Shown piece by piece: positions 8,726 to 11,891 of a stretch of DNA of 11,891 nt. Within the stretch, counting starts at the first letter, position 1. Each line of letters begins with the position of its first letter. The position numbers and the translations under genes are program-made. The DNA is taken from NCBI GenBank assembly GCA_036939975.1, contig JALLPB010000983.1:1-11891 (forward strand), given 5' to 3'. The stretch comes from Cyclostephanos tholiformis. Lineage: Eukaryota > Bacillariophyta > Thalassiosirophyceae > Thalassiosirales > Thalassiosiraceae. The notes under the pieces were generated by a model. It had not been told where the DNA came from. It did not search any database and was given only the letters and a program-made list of their open reading frames with translations.

Positions 8726-8996
8726 GACAGCAGCAGGAATGATACTGTAGCTCTAGGTTGTTAATTACTGTTTCAGTATTCCTGTTTTGCTTTTGGAAAA
8801 TCCAGTATTTTTTAGGATTCCTTTTTTGCACAGTTATACTTGCAGAGCAAAGGCCCAAGGGGTTTTGAAAACAATTACTCAGGAATAGGATTGGGTGATT
8901 ACTGTCCCTGACCAACCAAAAATGGTATTTTACAGTAATCCTGAGGATTACTGCAGTAATTAACAACCTAGCTGTATCTATCATTATTTTTCTGTC
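8726..8996. mobile_element. Foldback / MITE-like element
   Basis: An 18-base perfect inverted repeat, CTAGGTTGTTAATTACTG at 8753-8770 and its reverse complement at 8954-8971, is extended outward by imperfect pairing (GATAC, AATGATA, GACAG) to about 8726 and 8996. Inside the left arm CAGTATTCCT matches CAGTAATCCT next to the right arm. The length of about 270 bases, AT-richness and absence of a gene fit a miniature inverted-repeat element. I could not define a target-site duplication, so the exact ends are uncertain and no superfamily is assigned. Confidence 0.6.
8933..8953. repeat. 21-base palindrome in the foldback right arm
   Basis: CAGTAATCCT-G-AGGATTACTG is a perfect palindrome with a single central base. 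The half-site CAGTAAT recurs directly afterwards at 8954 and ATTACTG occurs again near 8898. Such repeated sub-terminal half-sites resemble transposase-binding sites. Confidence 0.75.
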
Positions 8997-9340
8997 CATA
9001 TTTTATTTTATTTAGAAAGTGAGCATTCTTTCCTGTCTGAAAATGGTAACCAAAATACCGTCGGATATGCAGTATTAACATCACACAGTGCAAGCAATAT
9101 TGCAAAAAAGCTGTACATAGGCCAAAGCCACAAGGTTCTCAATTAAATAGATATTCCTGCATAGAGAGCATTTCCAAGTGCACCATCCCTCTTTCTATCT
9201 TCAAGAGGATTCTGCCAATATGTTGAACATTTTTTCAAAAGATACCATCCCCGACCCTTTACATCAACACCCCATATTTTTGTTAGTGTTTTTTTTTGCC
9301 TAACAAACACACACACACAACCACCCCCAGTAACACTGTA

Positions 9341-9874
9341 ATGCCATTGCCATTATGTCAGGTTGCATGGGAGTGTGGGGACTGCACCACCACCAATCAA
9401 GGAAGGGAGCAGCTCCCCTGTTCCTACTGCAGGGCTGAGAATCCTCGCCGGTACAAGGTTATGTCAGGGAGTGCTCCTGCCGTCACTGCCTGGATGACTT
9501 ACATGATGTGCACCAAGCAGCACGATATTGTCCGAGCTGCCTCCAAGGCTGGTGTTGCCATGATCCCACATCCAATTGTTGATCATGCACTCATTGCTGA
9601 GCATTTGATGGGGACAAAGGTTGACATCATTGGGATGGAGACTATTAAAAATGGCAAGACATGCCACGCACACAAAGTGAGCAGCTCCCAGCTTGTTCCG
9701 GGGAGCAAGATCTGTTTCCGAAAGGAGACATTGATCTCTCCCACCACAGGCAATGAGGAGGACTGCCTTGTTGCATACATTGTTGGCAATGGGGTCATGA
9801 CGTGCAATGTCGGTTATTTGCCAAGGCATCTTGCCATTCGACATGCCGACAATTACAATGGGATGTATGCTTGA
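9341..9874 (+). CDS. RanBP2-type zinc finger protein with HIRAN-like C-terminus
   Basis: This uninterrupted 177-residue frame is the only clearly intact gene in the window. Residues 10-30 fit a RanBP2 zinc finger (W10, C12, C15, N19, C27, C30; WECGDCTTTN... PCSYC), with one more residue than usual before the second Cys pair. This fold binds RNA or ubiquitin in other proteins. The C-terminal half reads VDIIGMETI (94-102), LVPGSKICFRKE (118-129), EEDCLVAYIVGNG and NVGYLPRHLA (156-165). That resembles the end of a HIRAN domain (Asp/Asn, Ala-I-x-V, GYLPR), a module linked to DNA-end binding in HLTF/Rad5 proteins. The start is the first ATG, at 9341. A CAG|G acceptor-like site at about 9358-9362 leaves open an upstream exon. 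No SNF2 helicase region is present. The middle (40-93) is unassigned. Zinc finger call is good; HIRAN call is tentative. Confidence 0.65.
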   Translation: MPLPLCQVAWECGDCTTTNQGREQLPCSYCRAENPRRYKVMSGSAPAVTAWMTYMMCTKQHDIVRAASKAGVAMIPHPIVDHALIAEHLMGTKVDIIGMETIKNGKTCHAHKVSSSQLVPGSKICFRKETLISPTTGNEEDCLVAYIVGNGVMTCNVGYLPRHLAIRHADNYNGMYA

Positions 9875-9904
9875 ATGATCTAGGTGTATTCACCTCAATC
9901 ACTC

Positions 9905-9910
9905 AATAAA
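9905..9910 (+). promoter_or_regulatory. Polyadenylation signal AATAAA
   Basis: AATAAA begins 31 bases after the TGA of the zinc-finger gene (stop at 9872-9874), a normal distance for a polyadenylation signal. It supports this as a real, expressed gene. Confidence 0.6.
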
Positions 9911-10159
9911 ACAAAACAACAGAAGCGCCACTGCAATCTTGGGTGCTGCATTGCAGTTATTCTTGGGGATAAGCCAGTGCATAGTCTATAGAAATTTAAT
10001 CTTTTAATAATGATATGGCACTAAATGATAATTAAAGAATGATAATCAACAAATAAATTAATATTATTATCAATTGTGTCATTTTAAATGAAATTCGGCC
10101 CTTGCTTAACATTACCAAATAGTACACCTACTCGCCCCACCTTACATTATTGCTTCATT
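9911..10159. other. AT-rich spacer, probable 3' flank of the pogo element
   Basis: No gene is seen apart from the small hairpin at 9930-9957. The part 10000-10090 is very AT-rich, with repeated ATAAT/ATTAT strings. The terminal inverted repeat of the pogo element should lie here, but I could not match it with the sequence beyond 11440. Confidence 0.4.
9930..9957. repeat. 8-base-stem hairpin behind the zinc-finger gene
   Basis: ACTGCAAT (9930-9937) and ATTGCAGT (9950-9957) form a perfect stem with a 12-base loop, 20 bases after the AATAAA. It could form part of the 3' end of the transcript or of a neighbouring repeat. Confidence 0.45.
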
Positions 10160-11439
10160 TTACTCATTGGCATCTTTGTCACCCTCATCCATGTTGGGCT
10201 TGTTGCTTGCATTGTCAACATCGGGCTTGTTCGGGTCGTCGCCAATGATCACGTCCTCTTCCACAAACATGCCATCATTACCAAACTCTCTGAAGTAGGA
10301 GTACCCCATCTTATTTCATGAATTCTTGAGGGTATTGGTGCTGATGTTTCTCTTGGCAAGGATGATCTAATATTAGCAACATCACAATGAGTGGTGGTGG
10401 GGATTGGCAGATCTGAGTCCTGCTCAAGGAGCCAAGTTCTGTACTCAGTCCTCAACTTGGCCTTGAATGTCTTGTTGTACCCAACATTGACCGGCTGGAG
10501 GAGACTGGTGCATCCAGGTGGAATGAACTCCACCTGGATGCCAAGATCCTAAATTGCATTCACAACTGATGACTTCATGTGCACCTTGAATGAGTTAAGG
10601 AAGAGAATTGGCAACATTCTTTCAGGAGCAGTTGCAACATAGGGTGCAAGGATCTCATTGATTAACTTGAGAACAATCGGCTCATCAAACCATGCCTTGT
10701 TCTGGCAGGCATAGACAAGCTCATTCAGCAGGGTTGACAGCTCACGATGTGCAATATGCCCATTGTGCTTGCCTTGATGAACCGACGGAGGAATGAAAGA
10801 ATGAATGAGAAACATCAAGTAAGTCTGTATATTTTTTTACTTTCCTTTCAACACCACCATGGGCTTCATGCGTCGGCCAAAAGCAGTCCCATCACATGCT
10901 TCAAATCAGATGTGGAGGTAAGTAGATTTACCAAGCGCGTCGACATGATCAATGCATTGAACACCAGGGTCTAATCCATATTAATAATATAGTTTGAATC
11001 TCAGATGGGTTTGTTGAGGATGGGACAAATGTACTCCAGGAATCAGAGTGCCTTGCCCTTGACCTCACTGCCTTGAATGATGCTGTGCCTTGTGGGTGGC
11101 CATGTGATGGATGAGGCAGTGCTTTGCCATAAAGTGGGAGATAGACATCATCACTGCATGTTCTTCGGACTTCATTTCTAGATGGGGAATCAATGACCAG
11201 GCCTTTTGCATAAGCGCAATGCGGTTCACAATAAGGCCCTTGGCACACCAGAAATTAATGAAATCAAGTAGCTCTTGAATAATGTCCTTGAGGATAATAA
11301 TAGGACCCAAATGTAGCCTGAATGCATCGGGCCTAGCTATGGCATTTAATGCATTCTCTTGCTTCCTCAAACAAGAAATCATAGATTGGTCAATGCCCAA
11401 CCTCACAAGAGGCAAAATTTGATCTATAAAAATTAGCAT
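10160..11439 (-). pseudogene. pogo/Tigger-type (DDE_1) transposase, broken
   Basis: This is a Tc1/mariner-superfamily transposase with a CENP-B-type DNA-binding region. Minus-strand reading shows, in order: a helix-turn-helix part (ELLDFINFWCAKGLIV, then MATHKAQ, 11065-11439); FLEYICPILNKPI and INMD (first Asp, codon 10974-10976); KPMVVLKGK; LVYACQNKAWFDEPIVLKLI; FLNSFKVHM; VEFIPPGCTSLLQPVNVGYN; MGYSYFREFGNDG; and an acidic tail ending in TAA at 10160-10162. The positions expected to be the second and third catalytic Asp are Asn (codons 10594-10596 and 10486-10488, 35 residues between). In-frame stops lie at 11043-11045, 11001-11003, 10971-10973, 10549-10551 and 10316-10318. Frame changes occur near 11066, between 10840 and 10900, and near 10360. 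About 70 bases near 10775-10845 look like an insertion or a dead intron between two KGK-like pieces. It is clearly inactive. Confidence 0.85.
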
Positions 11440-11460
11440 GTTACCCAGTTTAACAAACTC

Positions 11461-11490
11461 GAACTAGTAACATTTTATTCTTACTAGTTC
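11461..11490. repeat. 10-base perfect inverted repeat
   Basis: GAACTAGTAA at 11461-11470 is the exact reverse complement of TTACTAGTTC at 11481-11490, with loop CATTTTATTC. It is the first member of the TTACTAG cluster that runs to about 11572. Confidence 0.7.
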
Positions 11491-11787
11491 AATTTAATTT
11501 AACTAAATATTTTTACTAGAAACATTTATGTTTACTAGTAACATTATTGATCAATTTATTTTTACTAGATCAATTAAGTTGGTCCATTTGTTAACATAAA
11601 TTTTATCATTGTGAAAGTTTATATTGTTTCAATGTGTTACATTAAATTTTTACTACAGATCAATTTTTTAGTTTATACTATGAATTTTATTCATCTATTA
11701 GTACCGTTACAATGCTGTTACATGAACCAGTATATTCTTTCAAATAGTTCTATTTGAATGTATTATTACATGAAAAAATATTCTTTT

Positions 11788-11793
11788 TTTATT
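11788..11793 (-). promoter_or_regulatory. Candidate polyadenylation signal (minus strand)
   Basis: TTTATT on the plus strand is AATAAA on the minus strand, located just downstream of the possible acidic C-terminus at 11830-11891. The region is AT-rich, so the motif alone is weak evidence. Confidence 0.25.
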
Positions 11794-11829
11794 TTGCTTC
11801 GATTCCCCACCTATTATTCCTCATCCCCC

Positions 11830-11891
11830 TCAGTCGTTAACATTTACTTCATCATCCTCGTTATCTTCACTGGTCCCCTTTCTTACGTTAC
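11830..11891 (-). CDS. Possible acidic C-terminal end of a gene entering from the right
   Basis: Read leftward from the window edge, the frame gives NVRKGTSEDNEDDEVNVND followed by TGA at 11830-11832. The Asp/Glu-rich tail is protein-like, and an AATAAA on the same strand (11788-11793) follows 37 bases after the stop. The piece is only about 20 codons long, so it may be chance. If real, it is the 3' end of another minus-strand gene, of unknown family. Confidence 0.25.
   Translation of the reverse strand, partial: NVRKGTSEDNEDDEVNVND

Larger units (their letters stand above)
8240..9290. other. Non-coding region around a foldback element
   Basis: Apart from the foldback at 8726-8996 I see no feature in this stretch. 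The minus-strand open frame over 8661-8999 lies across the foldback arms and has no domain character. The part after 9000 (AT-rich, with pyrimidine runs near 9240-9297) precedes the intact zinc-finger gene and may contain its promoter or a 5' exon. Confidence 0.5.
11440..11829. other. AT-rich spacer with repeated TTACTAG motif
   Basis: No gene is seen. A TTACTAG or ACTAGTAA core occurs about five times between 11460 and 11572, often next to AACATT or TCAATT. A 10-base perfect inverted repeat, GAACTAGTAA / TTACTAGTTC, occupies 11461-11490 with a 10-base loop. The array sits just upstream of the pogo transposase start, where sub-terminal binding sites of the element would be expected. Confidence 0.45.

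Noticed and set aside
8661..8999. 112-residue open frame on the minus strand
   Set aside because: It runs through both arms of the foldback element, and its sequence has no domain-like pattern.
1..11891. CRISPR array, bacterial operon, or tRNA/rRNA gene
   Set aside because: No regularly spaced repeats, no ribosome-binding-site-led gene strings, and no full cloverleaf or rRNA signature were seen on either strand.

Overview
The window looks like a stretch of a nuclear genome from a unicellular eukaryotic alga, most likely a diatom or a related stramenopile. Coding density is low, there are no bacterial-style operons or ribosome-binding sites, AATAAA signals follow coding ends, and CpG is rare over most of the window. 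The transposase relics resemble types that I associate with diatom and oomycete genomes. The organism call is an inference from protein character.

Layout from left to right. 1-456 is non-coding and unusually CpG-rich over its first 200 bases. 457-2237 (+) and 2367-3249 (-, possibly to about 3367) are two converging broken genes: the accessory protein and the DDE transposase of a PIF/Harbinger-type DNA transposon. 3370-4940 is non-coding, with a short tRNA-like patch and a near-perfect 76-base hairpin at 4674-4749. 4943-6056 (+) holds unidentified coding remnants with stops and one intron-like segment. 6057-6668 is AT-rich with two small tandem repeats. 6669-8200 (-) is a heavily frameshifted remnant whose C-terminal end looks like a piggyBac-type transposase. 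8726-8996 is a foldback (MITE-like) element. 9341-9874 (+) is the one clearly intact gene, encoding a RanBP2-type zinc finger and a HIRAN-like C-terminal region, with AATAAA close behind. 10160-11439 (-) is a broken pogo/Tigger-type transposase. 11440-11829 is AT-rich with TTACTAG repeats. The right edge may hold the acidic tail of another minus-strand gene.

The genes do not form a pathway. The window reads as a transposon graveyard with remnants of three cut-and-paste superfamilies (PIF/Harbinger, probable piggyBac, pogo/Tc1-mariner), two foldback structures and one surviving small gene. Decay is mostly by single transitions that create stops, which together with the low CpG content suggests cytosine methylation and deamination. 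I did not find a convincing new multi-gene system. The items most worth following up are the hairpin at 4674-4749, the foldback at 8726-8996, and the intact zinc-finger/HIRAN-like gene.
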